Assembly (NCBI GenBank): GCA_003478355.1
Contig: QUFC01000001.1
Coordinates: 253,132 to 317,131 of the forward strand
Direction of reading: 5' to 3'
Origin: Lachnospiraceae bacterium AM48-27BH
Lineage (GTDB): Bacteria > Bacillota > Clostridia > Lachnospirales > Lachnospiraceae
Length of the DNA stretch: 64,000 nucleotides
Numbering within the stretch: the stretch's first letter is position 1; each line of letters opens with the position of its first letter. Shown in pieces: positions 46,330 through 55,716 of the stretch. Under the pieces are notes generated by a model. The model ran no database searches and had not been told where the DNA came from. It worked only from the letters and a program-made list of their open reading frames with translations. The position numbers and the translations under genes are program-made.

Positions 46330-47727
46330 ATGGGAAAACAGAAGAATTTACTCTATATTTTTGCGGATCAGTGGAGAGCCCATGCTGTGGGAGCAGCTGG
46401 CGAAGATCCGGTAGCGACACCGAACATGGATCGGTTTGCACAGGAAAGTATGTCCTGTACCAATGCCATCAGCACCTATCCACTTTGTTCCCCGCATCGT
46501 GCGGCTCTGATGACCGGTAAGTATCCGACCAGCTGCGGAATGTGGACCAACTGCAAGATCGGTCTGGATGAGGTCGTGATGTTAAAACCACAGGAGATCA
46601 CCATTTCTGATGTGCTTCATGACTGTGGCTATGCAACAGCCTATATTGGCAAATGGCATCTGGACGGAAGCGAGAAGAATTTCTACAAGGATCCGAAATC
46701 CGGAGCTGTGAACTGGGATGCGTTTACACCACAGGGAGAGCGGAGACATCACTTTGATTACTGGGTTTCTTATGGCGCTATGGATGAGCATATGAATCCT
46801 CATTACTGGCATGATACTGACGAAAAGATCAAACCGGGAAAATGGTCTGTGGAATACGAAACAGATCTGGCACTGGATTATCTGAAAAACAGAGACGAGG
46901 AGAAACCGTTCTGTATGTTCCTGTCCTGGAACCCGCCTCATCCGCCATATGACCAGGTGCCGGAGAAGTACTGGAATGCTTATAAAGGTAAGGAGATCCC
47001 ATTCCGTGAAAATGTACCGGAGGAATGGAGAACAAACCAGGATTATCTGACCAAACGGGAAGAATATTTTGCAGCTATTGCAGGATTGGATGAGAACTTT
47101 GGACGGATCATGGAGTATTTAAAAGAATCAGGACTGGATCAGGATACCCTGGTGGTTCTGTCAGCGGATCACGGTGATTGTATGGGGTCCCATGGACTTT
47201 ATGGCAAAAATGTCTGGTATGAGGAGTCCATCCGGATTCCGTTATATTTCCGAGGCCCGGGAATCAAACCTGGAAGCACAGATGTACTGTTTACCAGCCC
47301 GGATCATATGCCTACCCTTCTGGAACTGTTAGGCGCTCCGGTGCCGGAAACCGTTGAGGGCTCCTGTAGAGGAAGCTATATCACAGGTGCAGCTTCTGGA
47401 CAGAAGGAACCGGATCACGCCTTTTTATGTATGTTCCCAGGAATGCCGGAACTGGTCAATCCGTACCGGAAACTTGGAATGAATCCAAAATCCTTTGGCT
47501 GGAGAGGCATCCGGACCAAAACAGAGACTTATGTGATTGACCGTGGAACCACACCGGGCGCAGAAGCTGTGCGGTATCTGTATCATAATGATCAGGATCC
47601 GTATCAGATGCATCCGGAGATCCTGGCACCGGATAGCGAGACTGCAAAGAAGTATGATAAGATTCTGATGGAGTATTTTGAGATGTTAAATGATCCGTTT
47701 GTCATGACAGACAGCTGTGCAGAGTAG
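46330..47727 (+). CDS. Sulfatase, Cys-type (second)
   Basis: A 465-residue cytoplasmic sulfatase. Metal site YIFADQWRAHAVG, signature C-S-P-H-R in YPLCSPHRAALMTG, the AYIGKWHLDG segment and the SADHGDCMGSHGLYGK site. The His in the signature (CSPHR) differs from the CQPAR of the first sulfatase and the two proteins are only distantly similar, so they probably act on different sulfate positions. ATG after AAAGGAGC. Same direction as the importer, 130 bases downstream of it. Confidence 0.93.
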   Translation: MGKQKNLLYIFADQWRAHAVGAAGEDPVATPNMDRFAQESMSCTNAISTYPLCSPHRAALMTGKYPTSCGMWTNCKIGLDEVVMLKPQEITISDVLHDCGYATAYIGKWHLDGSEKNFYKDPKSGAVNWDAFTPQGERRHHFDYWVSYGAMDEHMNPHYWHDTDEKIKPGKWSVEYETDLALDYLKNRDEEKPFCMFLSWNPPHPPYDQVPEKYWNAYKGKEIPFRENVPEEWRTNQDYLTKREEYFAAIAGLDENFGRIMEYLKESGLDQDTLVVLSADHGDCMGSHGLYGKNVWYEESIRIPLYFRGPGIKPGSTDVLFTSPDHMPTLLELLGAPVPETVEGSCRGSYITGAASGQKEPDHAFLCMFPGMPELVNPYRKLGMNPKSFGWRGIRTKTETYVIDRGTTPGAEAVRYLYHNDQDPYQMHPEILAPDSETAKKYDKILMEYFEMLNDPFVMTDSCAE

Positions 47728-47761
47728 GTAAGAGTGTAATACTCTCGGGTCTGCCAACCAT

Positions 47762-47822
47762 TTCAAGCTGAACGTCCGTGAGACTTGGTGCGTGATTCTT
47801 GGCAGCATAAGCTGACATATTC
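47762..47822 (-). repeat. Second intergenic repeat family, copy 2
   Basis: Reverse-complement match to 19993-20052 over about 60 bases with a few substitutions (shared core GAACGTCCGTGAGACTTGG on this strand). Located between the second sulfatase and uvrA. Confidence 0.8.
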
Positions 47823-47839
47823 ATAAATATAGAAGAAAT

Positions 47840-47866
47840 GTAACCGTGAAAGAACTGCACAGTTAC
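47840..47866 (+). repeat. Decayed right-end module of the family-1 repeat
   Basis: Begins GTAACCGTGAAAG and ends CAGTTAC. It aligns along its full 27 bases with the right end of the full repeats (GTAACTATGAAGG...TAGTTAC) at about 21 of 27 positions. Confidence 0.55.
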
Positions 47867-47870
47867 GAAG

Positions 47871-47912
47871 AAACTGGGAAATATAGGGGAATCTGTGTTT
47901 CCCAGTTTTTCT
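47871..47912 (+). terminator. Terminator upstream of the uvrA promoter
   Basis: AAACTGGGAAA pairs with TTTCCCAGTTT, followed by TTCTTTT. It isolates uvrA from the sulfatase operon. Confidence 0.8.
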
Positions 47913-47923
47913 TTTCAAAAAAC

Positions 47924-47963
47924 CGAACAAATGTTTGCAAAAGAATAAAAGGTGTGGTATCAT
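47924..47963 (+). promoter_or_regulatory. uvrA promoter with LexA (SOS) box
   Basis: CGAACAAATGTTTG at 47924-47937 fits the Gram-positive LexA/DinR box (CGAAC-N4-GTTYG). It overlaps the -35 (TTGCAA, 47935-47940), which is 17 bases from an extended -10 (TGGTATCAT, ending 47963). LexA bound here would block RNA polymerase until DNA damage. Confidence 0.8.
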
Positions 47964-48010
47964 GGAACCATAAGTTTATTGGAGATTTTACGGAAACAGG
48001 AGTTAAGAAG

Positions 48011-50834
48011 ATGCCGAAGCAATATATCAAAATACGAGGTGCCAATGAGCACAACTTAAAGAATATCAATCTGGATATACCGAGAAATGAACTGGTGGTT
48101 TTAACCGGTTTAAGTGGTTCTGGTAAATCTTCCCTGGCTTTTGATACCATTTACGCAGAAGGTCAGAGGCGTTACATGGAGTCACTTTCTTCCTATGCAA
48201 GGCAGTTTCTTGGGCAGATGGAGAAACCAGATGTGGAGAGTATTGAGGGGCTGTCCCCGGCTATCTCCATAGACCAGAAGTCTACCAACCGCAATCCCCG
48301 TTCTACGGTGGGTACGGTGACGGAGATTTATGACTATATGCGTCTTTTATATGCCCGGATCGGTATACCGCACTGTCCTAAGTGCGGTAAGGAGATCAAG
48401 AAGCAGACGATAGACCAGATGGTAGACCAGATCATGGAGCTTCCGGAGAGGTCGAAGATCCAGCTTCTGGCTCCCGTGGTCCGTGGACGGAAAGGCGAGC
48501 ATGTGAAGGTGTTAGACCAGGCCAAGAAGAGTGGATTTGTGCGGGTCCGGATCGATGGAAACCAGTATGAGCTTTCGGAAGAGATCCATCTGGATAAGAA
48601 TATCAAGCACAACATTGAGATCGTGGTAGATCGTCTGATCGTCCGTTCTGGCATTGAAAAGCGTCTGACAGATTCTATTGAAACAGCCATGAGCCTGGGC
48701 AATGGCCTGATGATGGTGGATGTGACAGATGGGGAGATGCTGAATTTCAGCCAGAACTTTGCCTGTCCGGATTGCGGTATCAGCATTGATGAGGTGGAGC
48801 CGAGAAGTTTTTCCTTTAATAATCCGTTTGGCGCCTGTCCGGATTGTTTTGGACTGGGTTATAAGATGGAATTTGACGAGGATCTGATGATCCCGGATAA
48901 ATCTTTGAGTATTAACGAGGGTGCCATTACCGTACTGGGATGGCAGTCCTGTACCGATAAAGGAAGCTTTTCCAGGGCGATTCTGGATGCTCTGGCGAAA
49001 GAATATCACTTAGCCTGGATACACCTTTTGAACAGTATCCGCAGGAGATCCAGGATGTTCTGATCCGGGGAACCGGTGGAAAAGAGGTGAAGGTCTACTA
49101 CAAAGGACAGCGTGGAGAGGGTATCTATGATGTGGCCTCGAGGGTCTGGTCAGGAATGTAGAGCGGAGATACCGGGAGACATTCTCGGAGGCCAGCAAGG
49201 CAGAGTATGAGACCTTTATGCGGATCACTCCATGTTCCCTGTGTAAGGGCAAGCGTTTGAAACAGTCCTCTCTGGCTGTAACGGTAGGAGGTCTGAACAT
49301 TTTTGATGCGACGAATATGTCAATTGTGGACTTCCGGACATTTCTGGATGGTCTGTCTTTAAGTGAGATGCAGCAGGCCATTGGAGCCCAGATTTTAAAA
49401 GAGATCCGGGCGAGAGTTTCGTTCCTGATTAATGTAGGACTGGATTATTTGTCTCTGTCCCGGGCAACTGGAACATTATCCGGCGGCGAAGCCCAGCGTA
49501 TCCGTCTGGCGACCCAGATCGGTTCCGGTCTGGTCGGTGTGGCATATATTCTGGATGAGCCAAGTATCGGACTGCATCAGAGGGATAATGATAAACTACT
49601 GCAGACCCTGTTCCATCTGCGGGATCTGGGTAACAGCGTGATCGTGGTGGAGCATGACGAGGATACCATGAGAGCAGCGGACTTTATTGTGGATATTGGT
49701 CCGGGAGCTGGAGAGCATGGTGGAAATGTGGTGGCAGCAGGAACTGCAGAAGAGATCATGCAGTGTCCGGAATCCATTACAGGTGCTTATTTAAGTGGAC
49801 GGATACAGATCCCGGTGCCGAAAGAACGCAGAAAGCCAACTGGCTGGCTGACAGTAAAAGGTGCGGCGGAGAATAACCTAAAGAACATCGATGTGAAGAT
49901 TCCATTAGGTATTATGACCTGTGTGACCGGAGTTTCCGGTTCTGGTAAGAGTTCTTTGGTCAACGAGATTTTGTATAAAGCATTGGCGAAAAAGTTAAAC
50001 AGAGCCAGAACTATTCCGGGCAGACATAAGTGTATCGAGGGTGTAGAGCAGCTTGATAAGGTGATTAACATTGACCAGTCCCCGATTGGACGGACGCCCC
50101 GTTCAAACCCGGCCACCTATACCGGTGTGTTTGATATGATCCGCGATCTGTTCGCTTCTACCGTGGATGCTAAGGAGAGAGGATATAAGAAAGGAAGATT
50201 CAGCTTCAACGTTAAGGGTGGCCGTTGTGAGGCATGTTCTGGTGACGGTATTATCAAGATCGAGATGCATTTTCTTCCAGACGTCTATGTGCCATGTGAG
50301 GTTTGTGGTGGAAAGCGTTACAATCGTGAAACACTGGAGGTAAAATATAAAGGAAAAAGTATCTACGATGTGTTAAATATGACTGTGGAAGAGGCTATGA
50401 AGTTCTTTGAGAACGTACCGTCGATCTACCGGAAGATCGCAACGCTGAATGATGTGGGACTTTCTTATATCCGTTTAGGTCAGCCGTCTACAGAATTATC
50501 CGGTGGTGAAGCCCAGCGTATAAAGCTTGCCACAGAGTTAAGCCGCCGTGGTACCGGTAAGACCATCTATATTCTGGATGAGCCGACTACCGGACTTCAT
50601 TTTGCAGATGTCCATAAGCTGGTAGAGATCTTGCGGAAGCTGTCTGAGGGCGGCAATACGGTTGTGGTGATCGAGCATAATCTGGATGTGATCAAAACTG
50701 CAGATTATATCCTCGATATCGGACCGGAAGGCGGAGATAAGGGTGGTACGGTGATCGCCAAAGGCACTCCGGAGGAGATTGCCCGTTGTCCACAGTCTTA
50801 TACAGGACAGTATGTGAAGAAATATTGTAACTAA
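48011..50834 (+). CDS. uvrA: Excinuclease ABC subunit A (two frame breaks)
   Basis: Damage-recognition ATPase of nucleotide excision repair. First Walker [14 protein letters not shown], zinc modules CPKCGKE and CPDCG, first signature [13 protein letters not shown], second Walker [13 protein letters not shown], zinc finger CEACSGDG...[10 protein letters not shown], second signature [14 protein letters not shown] and Walker [13 protein letters not shown]. Two single-base losses interrupt it: at 49010-49011 (CACTTAG, expected CACTTTAG) and at 49138 (GCCTCGAG, expected GCCTTCGAG). The 100-base piece between them reads correctly in a third frame. Corrected length about 941 residues. ATG start after AGGAG. 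Confidence 0.96.
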
Positions 50835-52963
50835 CTACGGTTCCGTGCAAGTACTACAGTTTCATAAGGTTCCAGAGAGTTACTAAAGCTTCCGGTCAGA
50901 CATTCATAATCATGCCAGGAGGGGGAGACCGCGGTGGTTTCACGGGTAAAATTCTGTAAAAACAGATATTCCCTGGAGTCATTCTGTCTGGTAGTGACTT
51001 CTACGCCGTAAGGAATCTCCATCACCGGACGCTCCGGGAAAAGCTCGATCACCAGGGCTTTTAAGAAATCCTGATAAAATGCGGTTTCGGCGGCAGCGCA
51101 GAGGTAGTAGGCTTTCCCTTTTTCATACGAATTGCAGGTCAATGCCGGATAACCTTTATAGAAGTCAGAGCCGTAAGCCATAAGAGTTTTTGCAGTGGTC
51201 GGGTAGACCAGTTCACAGAGGCTGTGGCAGGTGTAACTTTTTTGTGGGTGGAAGGTATCTGGCATCTCAGAAGCTGCTTTGCTGATCACTGCCTGCTGGG
51301 TGGACAGTACACCGTCAGTGGAAGACGGTACGCCATCAGCGGAAGCCGGTGCGCGACCGATGGGAATTAATGTATTGCTTTCCCAGTCATATAACCCGTC
51401 GATCTCCATAAAACGCAGTCCCAGCACATCTGTCAGACCGCCTGGGGTTCCTCCAAGGAAGCACAGATCATGTTCATCAGCCAGTCCGGACCAGAAGGTC
51501 ATGACCAGAGTACCGCCATCAGCAGTGAACGATCTTAATTTTTCCTGAATTCCATGTTTGAACATATAAAGCATTGGGGCGATTACCAGGCGATAACCAT
51601 CCAGAGATTGGGTTTCATCCAGAATATCTACGTTGAGTCCCATTTGACGGAGCCCACTGTAAAAGCCTTGTATCGTTTTTTTGTCAGGAAGTCCCTGGTT
51701 TCTTGGCCCCATGGCATCTTTCATGGCCCAGCGGCTTTCGGTATCGCATAGAATGGCAGCCTGTTTTGGAGTATTGGAACCAGCAGCCTCTTTAAGCTGT
51801 TTTAAGGTCCGACCCAGGTCACAGACTTCCTGGAACACCCGGCTGTCCTCGCCGCCGTAATGGTCGATGACTGCCCCGTGGAATTTTTCTGATGCGCCAC
51901 GGCTCTGACGGATCTGGAAGTAAAGAACGCTGTCGCTGCCATGTGCCACTGCCTGCAAAGAAGCCAGCTTTAACATTCCGGGTTTCCTCAGTTTGCTTAC
52001 TGGCTGCCAGTTGGTGGCAGAAGGAGAAGATTCCATCAATAAAAAGGGCTGTCCTTTATAAGAACGCATTTGGTCATGCTGCAGACCACAGTCCCAGGCA
52101 GTCTCAATCTCAGCCTCCTTATGCCAGGTTGGATAATTGTCCCAGCTGATCACATCCAGATCATCAGCAAATTTGCTGTAATCAAGTCCCTGATAGTCAT
52201 ACATAAAATTGGTGGTCACTGGTTTTGCAGTTCCACCATCACGCAATGCCTGGATCTCCCAGCGCATAAAATCCCGGGTCTGATGGGTGACAAACCGTTT
52301 CCAGTCCAGCTTCAGTCCGTGCATTTCCCACTCTCCAATCGGGGAAGGACTTTCTATCTGGTCAAAATTTTGGCAAATGTGACTCCAGAAGGCAGTATTC
52401 CAGCATTTGTTCAGATGATCGATGGTGTGGTAACGGTCCTTCAACCATGCCCGGAACTGCTCCTGACATAAAGGACAGTGGCATTCGCCTCCATATTCAT
52501 TAGAGATATGCCACAGGATCACGCCGGGATGATCAACGAAGGTTTCTGCCAGTTTCCGGTTGATCAGGTAAACCTTCTGACGATATGCTGGAGAGGTATA
52601 ACAGTGATTGTGGCGCTCGCCAAAGAGGGCACGTCTGCGGTTTTCGTCCACTCGCAGGACTTCCGGGTAAGCGTCCGCCAGCCAGTGAGGACGTGCTCCG
52701 GACGGAGTGGCCAGGTCTATGGATACGCCATGGCTGTAAAGCCGGTCGATGATCTCTTTCATCCAGTCAAACTGGTAGTGGCCTTCCTCCGGTTCCAGCA
52801 TTGCCCAGGAAAAAATCCCAAGAGAAACGCAGTTGATTCCTGCTTTTTCAAAATACTCCAGATCTTTTTCCAGGATATCTGGACGATCCAGCCATTGATC
52901 AGGATTATAGTCGCCGCCATGGAGAAAATGGTCCGTGGAAAATGGGTGTGAAGTCTGCTTCAT
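50831..52963 (-). CDS. GH42 beta-galactosidase
   Basis: A 710-residue cytoplasmic enzyme hydrolysing terminal beta-galactosides. N-terminal TIM barrel with GGDYNPDQW at the start, the acid/base Glu in [13 protein letters not shown] with a Cys cluster (zinc site), and the nucleophile Glu in [13 protein letters not shown]; then the trimerisation and C-terminal domains. A short repetitive insert ([14 protein letters not shown], near 51305-51350) sits in the trimerisation domain. Convergent with uvrA and overlapping its stop by three bases. Divergent from the GntR regulator gene, which may control it. Confidence 0.95.
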   Translation of the reverse strand: MKQTSHPFSTDHFLHGGDYNPDQWLDRPDILEKDLEYFEKAGINCVSLGIFSWAMLEPEEGHYQFDWMKEIIDRLYSHGVSIDLATPSGARPHWLADAYPEVLRVDENRRRALFGERHNHCYTSPAYRQKVYLINRKLAETFVDHPGVILWHISNEYGGECHCPLCQEQFRAWLKDRYHTIDHLNKCWNTAFWSHICQNFDQIESPSPIGEWEMHGLKLDWKRFVTHQTRDFMRWEIQALRDGGTAKPVTTNFMYDYQGLDYSKFADDLDVISWDNYPTWHKEAEIETAWDCGLQHDQMRSYKGQPFLLMESSPSATNWQPVSKLRKPGMLKLASLQAVAHGSDSVLYFQIRQSRGASEKFHGAVIDHYGGEDSRVFQEVCDLGRTLKQLKEAAGSNTPKQAAILCDTESRWAMKDAMGPRNQGLPDKKTIQGFYSGLRQMGLNVDILDETQSLDGYRLVIAPMLYMFKHGIQEKLRSFTADGGTLVMTFWSGLADEHDLCFLGGTPGGLTDVLGLRFMEIDGLYDWESNTLIPIGRAPASADGVPSSTDGVLSTQQAVISKAASEMPDTFHPQKSYTCHSLCELVYPTTAKTLMAYGSDFYKGYPALTCNSYEKGKAYYLCAAAETAFYQDFLKALVIELFPERPVMEIPYGVEVTTRQNDSREYLFLQNFTRETTAVSPSWHDYECLTGSFSNSLEPYETVVLARNRS

Positions 52964-52995
52964 AAGCCTATCCTTTCTTTATAAAATATAAATTA

Positions 52996-53039
52996 GTAAC
53001 AGTTTTGGAGGTCTGTGACGTGATGTACTGACTGTAAGA
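52996..53039 (+). repeat. Decayed left module of the family-1 repeat
   Basis: The block GTAACAGTTTTGGAGGTCTG followed by ACTGACTGTAAGA aligns with the first 44 bases of the full repeats, GTAACTATTCAGTAGGTCTG ... GCTGACCGTAAGA. It lies in the divergent gap between GH42 and gntR. Confidence 0.55.
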
Positions 53040-53068
53040 TATTATACCGGAAAATGAATTGCTTATCA

Positions 53069-53112
53069 ACTAGTATACTAGTGTTGACATTTTAAGAAAA
53101 TTTCGTTATTCT
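53069..53112 (+). promoter_or_regulatory. gntR promoter with palindromic operator
   Basis: A perfect palindrome ACTAGTATACTAGT (53069-53082) fits the FadR/GntR consensus TnGTnnnACnA. It abuts TTGACA (53084-53089), 17 bases from TATTCT (53107-53112). Binding here would repress the gntR gene and could also affect the divergent GH42 gene. Confidence 0.8.
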
Positions 53113-53181
53113 GATAGTAGAAAAGTGGTAACTGTTGTACAGGGCAGTTAGAAATGAAGAACGGAATCGGAGGAGATCATC

Positions 53182-53859
53182 ATGCGTGTGCTGGAACGTC
53201 TTGCTAGGGAAACGGGAAGAGAGTATGCACTGAGAGTGCTGAAGGAGAATATTGTGGGACTGGATCTTCTGCCCGGTTCTATGCTCAGTGAGAATGAGAT
53301 TGCCTCCTGTCTGAATCTTTCCAGAACTCCGGTGCGTGAAGCATTTATTGAGCTGAGTAAGGTGAAAATCGTGGAGATCTATCCTCAGAAAGGCAGTGTG
53401 GTATCCCTGATCGATTATAATATGGTAGAAGAAGCACGGTTTATGCGATATGTGCTGGAAAGCGCTGTTGTAGAACTGGTATGTCAGAAGATCACGCCGG
53501 ATTGGATCCGCAAGCTGGAGGAAAATGTGACTTTACAGCAGTTTCATCTGGATAACCACCGTCCGGAGCGGCTTCTGGAGCTGGATAACGAATATCATCA
53601 GATGCTTTTTGAGATTGCAGAGAAGACCCAGGTGTTTGTGCTTATGGAGAGCATTTCCATCCATTATGACCGTGTCCGAAGTCTGGCGTTGAAGGCAATC
53701 AAGGATATAAAAACGGTAGATGACCACAGGATGATCCTGAAGGCTGTGTCTGAAGGAAACGCAGAGGAAGCGAAGCGTCTGATGGAAAAACATTTAAATC
53801 GCTATAAGGTGGATCGGGAGACTATGGAGTCTGCGTATCCTCAGTATTTTAAGGCATAA
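53182..53859 (+). CDS. GntR-family transcriptional regulator (FadR/FCD subfamily)
   Basis: A 225-residue regulator: winged helix (residues about 10-75, with LSENEIASCLNLSRTPVREAFIELSKV) and a C-terminal all-helical FCD ligand-binding domain with metal-binding His/Asp residues (LDNEYHQMLFEIA, DDHRMILKAV, MEKHLNRYK). FCD-type GntR proteins near uronate genes often sense hexuronates. Palindromic operators occur in its own promoter and in front of the next gene, supporting control of both. ATG after CGGAGGAG. Confidence 0.93.
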   Translation: MRVLERLARETGREYALRVLKENIVGLDLLPGSMLSENEIASCLNLSRTPVREAFIELSKVKIVEIYPQKGSVVSLIDYNMVEEARFMRYVLESAVVELVCQKITPDWIRKLEENVTLQQFHLDNHRPERLLELDNEYHQMLFEIAEKTQVFVLMESISIHYDRVRSLALKAIKDIKTVDDHRMILKAVSEGNAEEAKRLMEKHLNRYKVDRETMESAYPQYFKA

Positions 53860-53908
53860 AAATTTCACAAGACCGCAAATTTTTGCTATAAAATCTAAAA
53901 ATATTCGG

Positions 53909-53952
53909 TATACAAATATCAGAAACTGTGATACTATAGTACTAGTATACAA
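53909..53952 (+). promoter_or_regulatory. Promoter and GntR operator of the fructuronate reductase-like gene
   Basis: ACTAGTATACAA (53941-53952) repeats the operator seen at 53069 (ACTAGTATAC identical). A -10-like TACTAT (53932-53937) with TATACA (53909-53914) 17 bases upstream places the operator just after the -10, across the start of transcription. A second GTATAC lies at 53908. Confidence 0.7.
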
Positions 53953-54009
53953 GATGGATGAACAAGTCCATCTTTCATAAAGATTTCATTTAAGAGAGGA
54001 GCTAAAACC

Positions 54010-55620
54010 ATGAAACTTTGTAAAGCAGGTTTAAGTGATGCTGCATGGAAGCAGGCTGGAGTAAAGCTTCCAGAATTCGACATTGACAAGATGAGAGCTG
54101 CCACAGAAGAAAGCCCGGTGTGGGTACACTTCGGAGCAGGCAATATCTTCCGCGGATTTATCGCAGTTCTGCAGCAGAGACTGTTAGAGCAGGGACTGGC
54201 ACAGCAGGGAATCATCGCGGCAGATACGTTTGACTATGACATTATTGACAAAATCTATACACCATTTGACAACATGACCATGATGGTCAGCTTAAAACCA
54301 GATGGTTCCATGGATCGTGAGATCATTGCCAGCGTGGCAAAAGGTGTAAAAGCCAACATGGAAGATGAGAAAGAGTATAGCTACTTAAAGAAAGTATTTG
54401 CGAATCCATCTCTTCAGATGTTAAGCTTTACCATCACTGAGAAGGGCTATGCGTTAGCAAACTTAAAGGGTGAGTATTTACCGGTAGTAACTGCTGATAT
54501 TGAGAATGGCCCGACAAAGGCTCATCATGCCATGAGCATCGTAGCAGCCCTGTTATTAGAGCGTTACAATACCTGCAAAGCGCCAATCGCTGTTGTCAGC
54601 ATGGATAACTGCAGTCACAACGGTGAGAAACTGAAACATAGTGTGGTTACGATCGTAGAGGAGTGGTTAAAGAAAGGCCACGTATCCGCGGATTTCGCTG
54701 CATGGGTGAAAGATGAGAATCAGGTTTCCTTCCCGTGGAGCATGATCGATAAGATCACCCCAAGACCGGCAGAGGTTGTAGAAAAAGCTCTGGAGGCAGA
54801 TGGCATCGAGGATATGGCTCCGATCATCACCAGCCGCAACACCTATATCGCTCCATTCGTTAACGCAGAGGTTCCACAGTATCTGGTAGTTGAGGATCGT
54901 TTCCCGAACGGACGTCCTGCACTGGAGAAGGCTGGAGTTTACATGACAGACCGTGACACGGTTAACATGACAGAGCGTATGAAAGTAACGACCTGTCTGA
55001 ACCCACTGCATACAGCACTGGCTGTTTATGGTTGTGTTCTTGGATATGACAGCATCGCTGCAGAGATGAAAGACGCAGACTTAAAGAAACTGGTAGAAAC
55101 TATCGGTTACAAAGAGGGTATGCCGGTTGTAACCGATCCTGGTATCTTAAGCCCAATGGACTTCATCCATGAGGTCATTGACCAGCGTCTGCCTAACCCA
55201 TTTATTCCTGATACACCACAGAGAATCGCTACCGATACCAGCCAGAAGATCACGGTTCGTTTCGGTGAGACCATTAAGTCCTATGTAGCAAGTGATTCCT
55301 TAGATGTTCACAGTCTGACTGCGATCCCGTTAGCAATCGCTGGATGGCTGCGTTATCTGCTGGCAGTAGATGATGAGGGCAAAGAGATGAATGTCAGCAG
55401 CGACCCGATGTTAGAGGTACTGCAGAAACAGTTAGCTGATGTGAAGCTGGGTGATCCAGAGAGCGCAGATGGCAAACTGACTGAAATCTTAAGCAACAAA
55501 GTTCTGTTTGGTTCTGATTTAAATGAGATCGGATTGGCAGAGAAGATAGAAGGTATGTTTAAAGAGCTGATCGCCGGACCTGGCGCAGTTCGTGCAACCC
55601 TTCACAAATATATGGCATAA
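54010..55620 (+). CDS. Mannitol dehydrogenase family, fructuronate reductase-like
   Basis: A 536-residue polyol/uronate dehydrogenase. N-terminal NAD-binding segment VWVHFGAGNIFRGF, the VSMDNCSHNGEKL block and the C-terminal domain with NPLHTALAVYGCVLGY. The family includes mannitol 2-dehydrogenase, fructuronate reductase (UxuB) and tagaturonate reductase; the uronate-related neighbours and the GntR regulator favour a uronate reductase. ATG after AGAGGAGC. Codon use is strongly biased, suggesting high expression. Followed by a strong terminator. Confidence 0.9.
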   Translation: MKLCKAGLSDAAWKQAGVKLPEFDIDKMRAATEESPVWVHFGAGNIFRGFIAVLQQRLLEQGLAQQGIIAADTFDYDIIDKIYTPFDNMTMMVSLKPDGSMDREIIASVAKGVKANMEDEKEYSYLKKVFANPSLQMLSFTITEKGYALANLKGEYLPVVTADIENGPTKAHHAMSIVAALLLERYNTCKAPIAVVSMDNCSHNGEKLKHSVVTIVEEWLKKGHVSADFAAWVKDENQVSFPWSMIDKITPRPAEVVEKALEADGIEDMAPIITSRNTYIAPFVNAEVPQYLVVEDRFPNGRPALEKAGVYMTDRDTVNMTERMKVTTCLNPLHTALAVYGCVLGYDSIAAEMKDADLKKLVETIGYKEGMPVVTDPGILSPMDFIHEVIDQRLPNPFIPDTPQRIATDTSQKITVRFGETIKSYVASDSLDVHSLTAIPLAIAGWLRYLLAVDDEGKEMNVSSDPMLEVLQKQLADVKLGDPESADGKLTEILSNKVLFGSDLNEIGLAEKIEGMFKELIAGPGAVRATLHKYMA

Positions 55621-55633
55621 TCAGATCACAAGT

Positions 55634-55680
55634 AAGAGTTGGAATACATCATTTTCAAAATGGTGTATTCCAGCTTTTTT
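55634..55680 (+). terminator. Terminator after the fructuronate reductase-like gene
   Basis: A long stem TGGAATACA...CATTTT with AAAATG...TGTATTCCA, closed by AG/CT and followed by TTTTTT. Confidence 0.88.
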
Positions 55681-55716
55681 CATAAATATAAGATCGTAGA
55701 GAAGGAGAAGTCTGGT

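Noticed and set aside
52478..52951. Long open frame opposite the GH42 gene
   Set aside because: It is antisense to conserved catalytic-domain sequence and has no ribosome site.
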